From: JBOHBN01 sp050698355
GTDB lineage: Bacteria; Actinomycetota; Actinomycetes; Streptosporangiales; WHST01
DNA length: 64,000 nucleotides
Direction of reading: 5' to 3'
Assembly (NCBI GenBank): GCA_050698355.1
Contig: JBOHBN010000006.1
Span: forward strand, 14,388-78,387
A program made the translations under genes and the position numbers. Under the pieces are notes generated by a model that made no database searches, was not told the DNA's origin, and saw only the letters and a program-made list of their open reading frames with translations. Numbering within the stretch: position 1 is the stretch's first letter; each line of letters opens with the position of its first letter. This document shows, piece by piece, positions 34,636 to 42,517 of this stretch.

Positions 34636-35481
34636 ATGCAGCTCGAGGAACGGTTCGCCTGGCGTGGCCGCGAGGTCGCCTGGGGCAGGTCCGGCAGCGG
34701 CCCGGCGCTCGTGTTCTGTCACGGCACTCCCTGGTCGTCAGTGGTCTGGGAACCCTTCGCCGACGCGTTGGCGGGGGAGTTCACCGTGTACCTGTGGGAC
34801 ATGCCCGGGTACGGCAGGTCTTCCAAGCATGCCGAGCACGCTGTCGACCTCGGTGTGCAGGGAGAGCTGCTGGCCGAGCTGTTCCAGTACTGGCAACTGG
34901 ACGCACCGCACGTCGTCGCCCATGACTACGGCGGCGCTGTGTCGCTGCGCGCGCGGCTGCTCCATGGAGCGGCGTACTCGTCGCTGTGCCTGGTGGATGT
35001 GGTTGCGCTCCGGCCCTGGGGCTCGCCCTTCTTCACCCTGGTCAAGGAGCACGCCGAGGTCCTCACGCAATTGCCGCCTGCCGTGCACCGCGGGGCGCTC
35101 GAAGCCTACGTCGCTGGCGCGAGCCACCGGGGGTTGCGTGACTCCGCGCTGCGGCAGCTGACCGAGCCGTGGGTGACCGGCGACGGCCAATCGGCCTTCT
35201 ACCGGCAGATCGCGCAGGCCGACGAAGCCCTGACCGCCGAGGCCGAGCCGCTGCTCGGTGAACTCGCCGTACCCACCCATATCGTCTGGGGCACCGAGGA
35301 CACCTGGATCCCCGTCGACCGCGCCGAACGGCTGCGCCAGGCGATACCCGGCTCCACGGTGTCACTCATCCCCGAGGCAGGTCACCTCATCCAGTACGAC
35401 GCGCCCGTCGCGTTGGCCAGCGACCTGCACGGTTGGCTGACCGAGCGCGCGTACGTCGCGAGCGGTGTCGCCGACCGGTGA
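34636..35481 (+). CDS. Alpha/beta hydrolase with Asp nucleophile (dehalogenase/epoxide-hydrolase-like)
   Basis: 281 residues, ATG 34636, 20 bp after the PLP gene. Oxyanion motif CHGTPWSS at about 29-36; nucleophile elbow VVAHDYGGAVSLR with Asp at about 101 where esterases have Ser; acid and His at IVWGTEDTWIPVDRAERL and PEAGHLIQYDAP. An Asp nucleophile points to haloalkane dehalogenase or epoxide hydrolase chemistry. It may sit in the kinase/lyase operon, though the link is unclear. Confidence 0.8.
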   Translation: MQLEERFAWRGREVAWGRSGSGPALVFCHGTPWSSVVWEPFADALAGEFTVYLWDMPGYGRSSKHAEHAVDLGVQGELLAELFQYWQLDAPHVVAHDYGGAVSLRARLLHGAAYSSLCLVDVVALRPWGSPFFTLVKEHAEVLTQLPPAVHRGALEAYVAGASHRGLRDSALRQLTEPWVTGDGQSAFYRQIAQADEALTAEAEPLLGELAVPTHIVWGTEDTWIPVDRAERLRQAIPGSTVSLIPEAGHLIQYDAPVALASDLHGWLTERAYVASGVADR

Positions 35482-35511
35482 ACGGCGGCGTTGGCGTGAC
35501 AGGCTGTGGCC

Positions 35512-35802
35512 ATGTCCGATTCTTCGCGTTCTCAGCCCTTGGTGCTGACCTTCGGTCACGACGAGCTGATCATCCGCAGGCGCTACGAAGTCATGAGCAT
35601 CATCAACGACATCCTCGTCGCTGTGTGGTTCCTGATCGGCAGCGTGTTCTTCTTCTACGAGAGCCTGGTCACCGTCGGTACGTGGCTATTCGTGGCAGGC
35701 AGCGTTGAGCTGATGATCAGGCCGGTCATCCGGTTGTCGCGGAAGATGCACCTGCAGCGCAAGGGCAGCGCCTCCCCGGTGGCGAGCTCGCAGGATTTCT
35801 GA
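35512..35802 (+). CDS. YrhK-domain membrane protein
   Basis: 96 residues, ATG 35512. FGHDELIIRRRYEVMSIINDILVAVWF followed by VFFFYESLVTVGTWLFVAGSVELMIRP matches the YrhK domain, with two membrane segments (about 30-50 and 55-73). The C-terminus is basic. Function unknown. It stands alone after the hydrolase gene. Confidence 0.72.
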   Translation: MSDSSRSQPLVLTFGHDELIIRRRYEVMSIINDILVAVWFLIGSVFFFYESLVTVGTWLFVAGSVELMIRPVIRLSRKMHLQRKGSASPVASSQDF

Positions 35803-35839
35803 TCACCCGGGCAGTAGAAGGGGCGGGGACAAGTAGGGA

Positions 35840-36283
35840 CTAGGCCACCCTGCCGTTCCACAGCCACGACATGCCCGGAACCGTGCCCGGTGGGTCAGCA
35901 GGGTGCCACGCCACGGCGGTGGGTCGGTGCCCGGACTGGACGAACTCGTCCACCGCGACACGGGCGACCGTCACCGGGATGGCCTCTTCGGCCAACACGG
36001 CCCTGTCCAGGCCGCGGTCGGTGAAGTCGTAGCTGCCGAGCGCCGTCGGCACGGTGCCGGTGCTGACCATCACAGGCCCGGCTGCCGCATTGTCGGTGAA
36101 CCGCAGTGAGCTGAGGTCATCGCGGCCCAGCGCGACCTGCAACATGGCGCCGTCGCCGCCGGAGATCTCGACCCAGGCCGGCCCGCCGACAGCGGCGAGC
36201 GCGTCGAGCCACGCGTGGAGTTCCACCAATGTGGCCACCTCGCGCCGCTGGATACCGTCATCGACCGTGACTGGATCCTTCAC
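35840..36283 (-). CDS. Imm1-like immunity protein
   Basis: 147 residues from GTG 36283 (a TTG 12 nt earlier is possible; GGGAG fits the GTG). Pattern: HAWLDALAAVGGPAWVEI at the start, LRFTDN, and AVLAEEAIPVTVARVAVDEFVQSG then RPTAVAWHP, matching the Imm1 family of toxin-immunity proteins in actinobacteria. No polymorphic toxin or secretion gene is adjacent, so it is an orphan immunity gene or part of a lost module. Confidence 0.65.
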   Translation of the reverse strand: MKDPVTVDDGIQRREVATLVELHAWLDALAAVGGPAWVEISGGDGAMLQVALGRDDLSSLRFTDNAAAGPVMVSTGTVPTALGSYDFTDRGLDRAVLAEEAIPVTVARVAVDEFVQSGHRPTAVAWHPADPPGTVPGMSWLWNGRVA

Positions 36284-36401
36284 CGTCTCTCCCAATGTCG
36301 CCGTGTGACAACAATACGCGACTGCCTGACTGCAGGGCGTACACCCACCCGTGTGTCGCGGTGGGCGCGGCGCGGGAGTTCCTGGGTGATGGAATAGCCG
36401 A

Positions 36402-36857
36402 GTGACGCCGCGAAGGCCGCTTGTCCCGCCGGGGTCCGAGCCGCCAGGCCCTCCCGCTCATCCCAGGTTCCGGTTCGAGCCACTCGGGCCGGACCACAAC
36501 GCGGCCGACCTGGAGGCGTGGTCCTCGTCCATCGATCACATTCACGCGACGCCGGGGTTCCGCCCAGACGGGTGGCCGGAGCGGCCGTACACGCTCCCCG
36601 AGAACCTAACCGACCTGGAGGAGCATCGCGATCGGCACCAGCGCGGTCTCGACTTCGCGTGGACCGTGCTCTACCCGGACGACGGAACCGTGCTCGGGTG
36701 CGTCTATCTGAAGCCCGACCCCACCGAGGCAGCTGACGCGGCAGCGCGCTCCTGGGTCCGTGCAGACCACGCCGAGCTCGACAGCGAGCTGCGTGCGCAC
36801 CTGCGTCCGTGGTTCGCGGGGTCGTGGCCCCTGACGATCCGCTACGCGGCCGGGTAG
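36402..36857 (+). CDS. GNAT-fold N-acetyltransferase-like protein
   Basis: 151 residues, GTG start. RFEPLGPDHNAADLEAWSSSIDHI near the N-terminus, LDFAWTVLYPDDGTVLGCVYLKP as the central beta strands, and SELRAHLRPWFAGSWP at the end resemble GNAT-fold proteins with degenerate acetyl-CoA motif. No R/Q-x-x-G-x-G/A loop is clear, so catalysis is uncertain. It may be divergent from the Imm1-like gene. Confidence 0.6.
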   Translation: MTPRRPLVPPGSEPPGPPAHPRFRFEPLGPDHNAADLEAWSSSIDHIHATPGFRPDGWPERPYTLPENLTDLEEHRDRHQRGLDFAWTVLYPDDGTVLGCVYLKPDPTEAADAAARSWVRADHAELDSELRAHLRPWFAGSWPLTIRYAAG

Positions 36858-36924
36858 CACGGCATTCGTCGTCGGAGCAGGTACGGCACATCTCCCTCGC
36901 AGGGAGGGGCCGCTGACTACAGCG

Positions 36925-37040
36925 GGTGATCCGCCGGGTCGCCGCGACCCTCACCGGCTACCGCGCCAGTTCGCGCCATACCACCTGCGGCTGGACTGGC
37001 TGATGTGGCTGGCGGCGCTGTCGCCCCCGCAGGCGAGACC
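36925..37040 (+). pseudogene. C-terminal remnant of a lipase maturation factor gene
   Basis: About 38 codons read as the conserved end region of the lipase maturation factor (LMF/DUF1222) family: GDP...RLPRQFAPYHLRLDWLMWLAALSPP. There is no start, and nothing upstream belongs to the family. Coding similarity stops exactly where family 1 repeat copy 3 begins (37041), so the gene is cut on both sides. Confidence 0.6.
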
Positions 37041-37106
37041 AAGATCCGTTTCTTCCGGCCGCAACGCGCAGAAACCTGCGCGTCGCGGCCACGCGGAACA
37101 GATCTT
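37041..37106. repeat. Family 1 palindromic repeat, copy 3
   Basis: 66 bp; arms aagatccgtt / aacagatctt (one mismatch) and inner stem gcgcag / ctgcgc. The loop is aaac, the complement of the gttt loop in copy 2, so this copy is inverted relative to copy 2. It abuts the lipase-maturation-factor remnant. The gap 36858-37469 holds no intact gene. Confidence 0.87.
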
Positions 37107-37163
37107 GACCGGGGACCTGTATGACCGGTTTGCACGCCCAGCGGCGCCCAACCAGGCGGACGG

Positions 37164-37215
37164 ACTCAGCTCCTGCTTCCCATGGCCTGCAGGTCGTGGG
37201 AAGCAGGAACTCATC
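37164..37215. repeat. Family 3 palindromic repeat, copy X
   Basis: 12-bp perfect arms tcctgcttccca (37171-37182) / tgggaagcagga (37197-37208) around a ggcctgcagg centre. Read on the minus strand it matches copy Y at 47276 including flanks (gatgagttcctgc). It joins directly to a methyltransferase remnant. Confidence 0.85.
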
Positions 37216-37433
37216 AAGGAAAGTAGCCTGCTTTCGGGCAGTGACTACGGCGCCCTGGTCGGATGACGTGGTGGCGAGGAGCTCGCTGCCGTCGGCGGTG
37301 ACGAGCGCCGTGTCGGAGATCGGGTACGTGCCGATCTGCTGGTCGATGACCCACGACTGGACCAGCTGCGCCGAGTAAGGGGGTGTCCTTGCAAGTAGTA
37401 CCGCGCGCTGCCAGTGAACTGGGTGGGGTCCAC
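37216..37433 (-). pseudogene. Frameshifted N-terminal remnant of a class I methyltransferase
   Basis: From GTG 37433 the start DPTQFTGSARYYLQGHP matches a group of class I methyltransferases; the expected PYSAQLV continues in another frame after an apparent one-base loss near 37385. The following 45 residues of that frame (WVIDQQIGTYPIS...) are not recognisable as the same family. The frame ends in the family 3 repeat. No SAM motif remains. Confidence 0.5.
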
Positions 37434-37469
37434 CCCGGGGAGTTTCCCACAGTACGACGCCGGTGAGAC

Positions 37470-38051
37470 CTACGCCGTCGGATGGCTACCGGTCTCGCGG
37501 TGTACGTGGGCGTGGTGGCCGTCTCGATCGAAGATCATGATGAGTTCGGCCGGGCCGTCGATGGCTGCGAAGGCGTGCGGTGTCATGGTGGCGAACTCGG
37601 CGGCCTCGCCGGTCTCGACGGTGATCTCGCGTTCGCCGAGGGACAAGCGCACGCTTCCCGTGATGACGAAGAACCAGTCGTGACCGGGGTGGACTCGCTG
37701 CTGTGCCGCTCTGCGGGTTGGTTCGAGTCGCATCTTTACGGCGACCGTGCTGCCGGTCGATCGGCTCAACATCCAGGTCGTGCGTTCGCCCGAGCTGTTC
37801 GGCATCGGACGGATGACCACATCGTCGTTGCTGCGTACGTCGAGGAGCGCGTCGAGGTCGACCTGCAAGGCCGTGGCCAACGGCAGCAGGATGTCGAGAC
37901 TGATCGTCCGCCTGCCGGTCTCGACGCGGCTGATGGTGGAGGGACTCAGGTTCGTGCGTGCGGCGAGCTCGTCGAGCGACAGGCCGAGCGTGGTCCGAAG
38001 ACTCCTCAGTCGTGTCCGGACCACCTGTTCGACCTCGTTGTGCTCCGTCAT
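37470..38051 (-). CDS. XRE-family regulator with C-terminal cupin
   Basis: 193 residues from ATG 38051. HTH at residues 10-65 (LRSLRTTLGLSLDELAARTNLS, STISRVETGRRTISLDIL) and a cupin at about 115-185 (HPGHDWFFVITGSVRLSLGEREI). It is divergent from the fused oxidoreductase-methyltransferase, with a perfect inverted repeat between them, so it probably represses that gene and itself until a ligand binds the cupin. Confidence 0.85.
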   Translation of the reverse strand: MTEHNEVEQVVRTRLRSLRTTLGLSLDELAARTNLSPSTISRVETGRRTISLDILLPLATALQVDLDALLDVRSNDDVVIRPMPNSSGERTTWMLSRSTGSTVAVKMRLEPTRRAAQQRVHPGHDWFFVITGSVRLSLGEREITVETGEAAEFATMTPHAFAAIDGPAELIMIFDRDGHHAHVHRETGSHPTA

Positions 38052-38063
38052 CGCCTCTCCAGA

Positions 38064-38084
38064 TTCTTGCCAATACTGCAAGAA
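38064..38084. promoter_or_regulatory. Putative operator of the XRE-cupin regulator
   Basis: ttcttgc-N7-gcaagaa, perfect 7-bp arms, lies 12 bp before the regulator start and 38 bp before the divergent gene. Size and place suit binding by an XRE dimer. A second small palindrome, taccgcaaggta, follows near 38095. Confidence 0.6.
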
Positions 38085-38122
38085 GCTTCGCACATACCGC
38101 AAGGTAACGGTAGTCTCCGGGC

Positions 38123-39712
38123 ATGAGTGATCCCGCTTCTCGTACCGTCGAGCGGCACTGCGACGTCGCCGTCGTCGGCGGATCGGCCGCCGGACTTGCC
38201 GCCGCACTCCAACTCGGTCGTCAGCGCCGGTCGGTGATCGTCATCGATACCGGCGAGGCACGCAACGCGCCCGCGGCGCACATGCACGGCTACCTCGGTC
38301 ATGACGGGTCCCCGCCATCGGAGCTGACCACCGTGGGTCGTGAGGAGGTTCGCAGCTACGGCGGCGAGGTCCTCGCCGGTTGCGTGGGTCGTGTGACCCG
38401 CACCGCTGACGACCGCTTCCGGGTCGAACTCGTCGACGGTCACTGCATCATCGCTCGCCGGGTCATCGCCGCCACCGGGCTGGTGGACGAGCTTCCGGAC
38501 ATCGACGGACTGGCCGAACATTGGGGGCGCGGGGTGATCCACTGCCCGTTCTGCCACGGTTTCGAGGTCCGCGACCGGCGTCTCGTCCAGATCGTCACCC
38601 ACTCGATGGGACTGCACCCCACCAGCCTGTTCCGCCAGCTCAGCGATCAGCTCACCGTTGTGCTCCACGACCGCATCGACGTGGACGACTCGGAGCTCGA
38701 CGCGCTGCGTGCGGCCGGCGTGGGTATCCAGCACGGACCAGTGAGCCGCATCGTCACGGACGCCGACGGGTACGTCGCGGCGGTCGAGCTGGCCGACGAC
38801 GAACGCATTGACGCCGACGCAGTGGTGGTCGGCCCGCGATTCCGGGCGCGCGCCGAACCGTTCACTTCGCTCGGTCTACGACCGGTGGCGCACCCGACTG
38901 GGCTCGGAGACTTCGTGGAGACCGACGCGACCGGGGCAACCGCAGTACCGGGCCTCTACGCTGCTGGCAACGTCACCGATCCGAGTCAGCAGGTGTTGCA
39001 GGCCGCCGCCGACGGTAGCCGGGTCGGCGCCATGGTCAGCTTCAGTCTCGCCGGCGACGATATCCGAGCCGCCGCCCGTCCGTCGGCCAACGCGGCCGAC
39101 TGGGATCATCGCTACGCCGGTGACCAGATGTGGAGCGGTAACCCGAACGGCACACTCGTCCACGAGACCAGCTGCCTCACGCCTGGCCGCGTACTCGACG
39201 TGGGCGCTGGCGAGGGCGGCGACGCGCTCTGGCTTGCCGAACAAGGCTGGAAAGTGACCGCCAGCGACATCTCGCAGCGCGCGCTGGACCGGGTCGACGC
39301 CGAGGCCCAACGCCGAGGCCTCCGCGTCGCGTGTCACCACGTGGACGCGAACGCAGTCGATGCATTCGACACCGCAGCATTCGACCTCGTATCAGCGCAG
39401 TACGCATCGATTCCCCGGACACCCGACAACCGGGGTGTTACCAACCTCCTCAACGCAGTTGCTCCGGGCGGCACGCTCCTTGTGGTGAGCCACGACCTCG
39501 AGTCCATGCGTGCGGCGATCGACACACTGGCCCACAGCCAGTCATTCGACCCAGACGCCTACCTACGAGTCGACGACTTCGCAGCCGCGCTCGCGGCCTC
39601 ATCGGGATGGGACATCGAGATCCATGAAAAGCGACGTCGGCCGCCGGGGGCAGCCTCTGCTGCGCACCACGTCGAGGACGTCGTGCTTCGTGCCCGACGC
39701 AGCACCAGCTGA
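38123..39712 (+). CDS. Fused GliT/HlmI-like disulfide oxidoreductase and SAM-dependent methyltransferase
   Basis: 529 residues. Residues 1-305: thioredoxin-reductase-like flavoprotein with FAD motif VVGGSAAGLAAAL, redox pair in HCPFCHGFEV (about 148), and C-terminal GLYAAGNVTDPSQQV. The NADPH-binding GxGxxA is absent (VQIVTHSMGLH), as in O2-using dithiol oxidases GliT and HlmI. Residues about 325-529: class I methyltransferase (VLDVGAGEGGDALWLAEQGW). Joining a dithiol oxidase and a methyltransferase suggests handling of a thiol compound, by closing its disulfide or methylating it. That role is inference; the two domains are clear. Confidence 0.82.
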   Translation: MSDPASRTVERHCDVAVVGGSAAGLAAALQLGRQRRSVIVIDTGEARNAPAAHMHGYLGHDGSPPSELTTVGREEVRSYGGEVLAGCVGRVTRTADDRFRVELVDGHCIIARRVIAATGLVDELPDIDGLAEHWGRGVIHCPFCHGFEVRDRRLVQIVTHSMGLHPTSLFRQLSDQLTVVLHDRIDVDDSELDALRAAGVGIQHGPVSRIVTDADGYVAAVELADDERIDADAVVVGPRFRARAEPFTSLGLRPVAHPTGLGDFVETDATGATAVPGLYAAGNVTDPSQQVLQAAADGSRVGAMVSFSLAGDDIRAAARPSANAADWDHRYAGDQMWSGNPNGTLVHETSCLTPGRVLDVGAGEGGDALWLAEQGWKVTASDISQRALDRVDAEAQRRGLRVACHHVDANAVDAFDTAAFDLVSAQYASIPRTPDNRGVTNLLNAVAPGGTLLVVSHDLESMRAAIDTLAHSQSFDPDAYLRVDDFAAALAASSGWDIEIHEKRRRPPGAASAAHHVEDVVLRARRSTS

Positions 39713-39777
39713 CAAGAATCACACCGGTCCAGCGTGGACTCGATCAGTGGCCCCGAGTCGCGATGTTGCGTAAACCC

Positions 39778-40740
39778 CTACGCCTGTTGGAGTGTGGTAC
39801 TGGCCTGCTCGGCCAGATCGGTGACGATCTCGGCTGCGGGCACGACGGAGTCGATCAATCCAGCGGCCTGGCCGATGGTGACGTTGGCGATGGTGTAGTC
39901 GCGGTCGGTCAGGGCCCGCTGGAACTCAGCGGTGGCCGCGTCGAGGTGTTCGCCGAGGGTGGCCCCAGATCCGTGCCACCGGGTGGTGAACGCGTTGCTC
40001 AGCACGTTCATGGTGTGTCCGGCCGGCCACGGGTAGCCGCGCACACGGTCGTAGACGGTGGTGCGGCAGCAGTCATCCCCGGTCGCGGCCACGACCTCCG
40101 CCTGGGCCTGCGGCGTAGAGAGCGCTTCGGAGGTGGCGTAGAAGCGAGAGCCGACCAGCACCCCGGATGCGCCCAGAACGAGCCCGGCCGCCAACCCGCG
40201 CCCGTCGGCGATCCCTCCAGCGGCCACCACGGGGGTCTCGGCGCCGTGAGAGGCAACGAGGTCGGCGATCTCGGGTACCAGGGTCAGTGTGGAGCGGGGC
40301 CCGTAGCCATGCCCACCGGCTTCGCTGCCCTGGGCCACCAGCACATCGGCGCCGGCCGCCAGCGCTCGCTCTGCCTGGCCACGATCCTGGATCTGGCAGA
40401 CCAGCAGTGTCCCGGCAGACTTGATCGTCTCGGCGAACGTGGCGGGGTCCCCGAAGGACAGCATCACCGCCACCGGGCGATGTTCCAACGCGAGGTCGAG
40501 CAGCCTTGGCTGTCGCGCCAACGACCAGGTGATGAACCCGCAACCGACGCGGGTTCCGGCGGCCAGGTTGAACTGGCGGGCCAGCCATTTCTCGTCGCCG
40601 TAGCCGCCCCCGATCATCCCGAGCCCACCGGCGTCGCTGACCGCGGCGGCAAGCTCACCGCCCGCGACTGCATCCATCGGCGCGGACAGGATCGGATAGT
40701 CGATCCCGAACAACCGAGTCAACGCCGTTGCCAACGCCAC
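39778..40740 (-). CDS. Nitronate monooxygenase
   Basis: 320 residues; GTG 40740 is chosen because GGAGG stands 6 nt before it. FMN TIM barrel: LFGIDYPILSAPMDAVAGGELAAAVSDAGGLGMIGGG, VLVAQGSEAGGHGYG at about residue 140 with the catalytic His region, then VVAAGGIADGRGLAAGLVLGASGVLVGSRF for phosphate binding. It oxidises alkyl nitronates such as propionate-3-nitronate, a plant defence compound. It converges with the fused oxidoreductase gene. Confidence 0.88.
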   Translation of the reverse strand: MALATALTRLFGIDYPILSAPMDAVAGGELAAAVSDAGGLGMIGGGYGDEKWLARQFNLAAGTRVGCGFITWSLARQPRLLDLALEHRPVAVMLSFGDPATFAETIKSAGTLLVCQIQDRGQAERALAAGADVLVAQGSEAGGHGYGPRSTLTLVPEIADLVASHGAETPVVAAGGIADGRGLAAGLVLGASGVLVGSRFYATSEALSTPQAQAEVVAATGDDCCRTTVYDRVRGYPWPAGHTMNVLSNAFTTRWHGSGATLGEHLDAATAEFQRALTDRDYTIANVTIGQAAGLIDSVVPAAEIVTDLAEQASTTLQQA

Positions 40741-40927
40741 CTGCAACCTCCATGGGTCCGTCGTGTCACTCGCCACGGTAGTTCCGTCGCGACGGGCAGA
40801 CCCTTCTCATCGAATCGAGCCCGCATGACTTCGTTGCTGTCACGCTGCTACGACACGGCGCGTCCAACAGCGGCACCGCATCGGGCACCGGCACGATCAC
40901 CCGCAGCCATGTGCCATCGTGGCGTGC

Positions 40928-41398
40928 ATGGGATTGCCTGGGTCCGCCCGAGACCTGACCGATGATGAGTGGCAGCTCGTGGAGCTCGCTCGCTCCACCA
41001 TCGACAGCACCACCGACGCCGGTCCCGACGAGGACGGCGTGCACACGATGGGCGCGGCCGTACGCGCTGCCGACGGACGGATGTTCGCCGGCGTGAACCT
41101 CTATCACTTCACCGGCGGTCCCTGTGCTGAGCTTGTCGCCCTCGGTGCTGCACGCGCCGGCGGTGCCCGTGAGATCACGACGATCGTGGCCGTCGGCAAC
41201 CACGGACGTGGCCCGGTCGGACCCTGTGGACGGGACCGCCAGGTGCTGTTCGACTACCACTCGACGGTGCGCGTGATTCTGCCGACGGACCAGGGTGTCA
41301 AGAGCGTCCTCATCGCCGACCTCATGCCACTCGCCGCGCTCTGGACCGTCGAGGACGGCACGCAGCCCTACAACCCGGACCTCTTCCTCGACCCGTGA
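40928..41398 (+). CDS. Cytidine-deaminase-like protein with altered zinc site
   Basis: 156 residues, ATG 40928. CDA fold: HTMGAAVRAADGRMFAGVNLYHFTGGPCAELVALGAA holds the Cys-Ala-Glu of the catalytic site (about residue 67). The second zinc motif reads GPCGRDRQVLFDY, so the PCxxC of canonical cytidine deaminase has Asp in place of its second Cys. The protein may deaminate another amino-heterocycle or bind zinc differently. Start and fold are reasonably firm, substrate is not. Confidence 0.75.
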   Translation: MGLPGSARDLTDDEWQLVELARSTIDSTTDAGPDEDGVHTMGAAVRAADGRMFAGVNLYHFTGGPCAELVALGAARAGGAREITTIVAVGNHGRGPVGPCGRDRQVLFDYHSTVRVILPTDQGVKSVLIADLMPLAALWTVEDGTQPYNPDLFLDP

Positions 41399-41411
41399 GC
41401 AACGCAACAGA

Positions 41412-42443
41412 TCACGGCCGTACCACCGACTTGACCGTACGGGCGTCGTCGCTGGCGGCGATCGCGTCGACGACACCGTCGAGTGAGTAACGACCGGTGA
41501 CCATGCCGTCGAGGTCAACCGCCCCGGAGGCGGCGAGTTCGATGGCGGTCGGCCAGGTGTTGGCGTAGCGGAAAGTGCCGCATACGGTCACCTCGCGCTG
41601 CTGCACCGCGGCGGTGGGCAGCGAGACGGTGTCGGCACCCAGCCCGACCAGGACCGCGCGGCCACCCGGGCGTACCGCAGCGACTCCGGCTTGCACGGCC
41701 CCCGCGGCACCCGAACAGTCGATGAACGCGCCCGGGCGTACGTCGGCGACCGCGGCGTCCGCGGGGCGGGTCTCCGTCGCGCCGAGCCGCCCCGCCGAGT
41801 CGAGTCGCTCGGCGGCGATGTCGGTGACCACGACCGTGGCCGCACCGGCGGCGCGGGCCGCCTGGACGGTGGCGATCCCGATCGGGCCCGCGCCAGCGAC
41901 CAGTACCCGCGATCCGGTCGTGACCGCGGCCTTGCGGCACGCCCAGATTCCGACGGACAACGGCTCCAGCAGCCCGGCGGCGTCATCGGACACGCCTCCG
42001 GGCACCGCGTAGGTGAAGTCGGCGTCGTGGGCTACGTACTCGCAGAACGCGCCGTCAACCGGTGGCGTCGCGAAGAACCGGACCTGTGGGCACAGGTGGT
42101 AGCTGCCAGTACGACACTGCTCGCAGCGGCGACACGGCACACCCGGCTCGAGCGACACCCGGCTGCCGAGCCGTTCAGGGTCCGCGCCCGGGCCCACCGC
42201 GACGATGGTGCCGCCGGCCTCGTGCCCCAGGATCAGCGGTTCGCGCACCACGTGCTCGCCGATACGGCCATGCCGGTAGTAGTGCACGTCCGAACCGCAC
42301 AGGCCGACGGAGCCCACGCGTACGAGCACCTCGCCACGGCCGGGCTCGGGAACCGGACGGCTCTCCACGACCAGATCGCCGACGCCACGCAGCACCGCGG
42401 CACTCATCGTCTCCGGCACGGATGCCTGCGCTGCAACGACCAT
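41412..42443 (-). CDS. Zinc-dependent alcohol dehydrogenase, sorbitol-dehydrogenase-like
   Basis: 343 residues; ATG 42443 fits AAAGG 7 nt upstream better than ATG 42449. MDR fold: catalytic zinc site VGLCGSDVHYYRHGRIG and LILGHEAGGTIVAVG; structural zinc Cys cluster in PGVPCRRCEQCRTGSYHLC; NAD site VLVAGAGPIGIATVQAARA at about residue 170. It matches polyol (sorbitol/xylitol) dehydrogenases. It is divergent from the iron-type dehydrogenase with 74 bp between, containing accgtacggt. Confidence 0.87.
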   Translation of the reverse strand: MVVAAQASVPETMSAAVLRGVGDLVVESRPVPEPGRGEVLVRVGSVGLCGSDVHYYRHGRIGEHVVREPLILGHEAGGTIVAVGPGADPERLGSRVSLEPGVPCRRCEQCRTGSYHLCPQVRFFATPPVDGAFCEYVAHDADFTYAVPGGVSDDAAGLLEPLSVGIWACRKAAVTTGSRVLVAGAGPIGIATVQAARAAGAATVVVTDIAAERLDSAGRLGATETRPADAAVADVRPGAFIDCSGAAGAVQAGVAAVRPGGRAVLVGLGADTVSLPTAAVQQREVTVCGTFRYANTWPTAIELAASGAVDLDGMVTGRYSLDGVVDAIAASDDARTVKSVVRP

Positions 42444-42517
42444 GCCCATACCTTTTCACGCCTGAGCATTGACCGTACGGTGATGCCAATCGTGCACGGC
42501 GGAGTTGGAGGACGCAG

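Noticed and set aside
36917..37135. A 72-codon minus-strand frame across family 1 copy 3
   Set aside because: It is created by the repeat and the antisense of the lipase-maturation-factor remnant; no ribosome binding site or homology.
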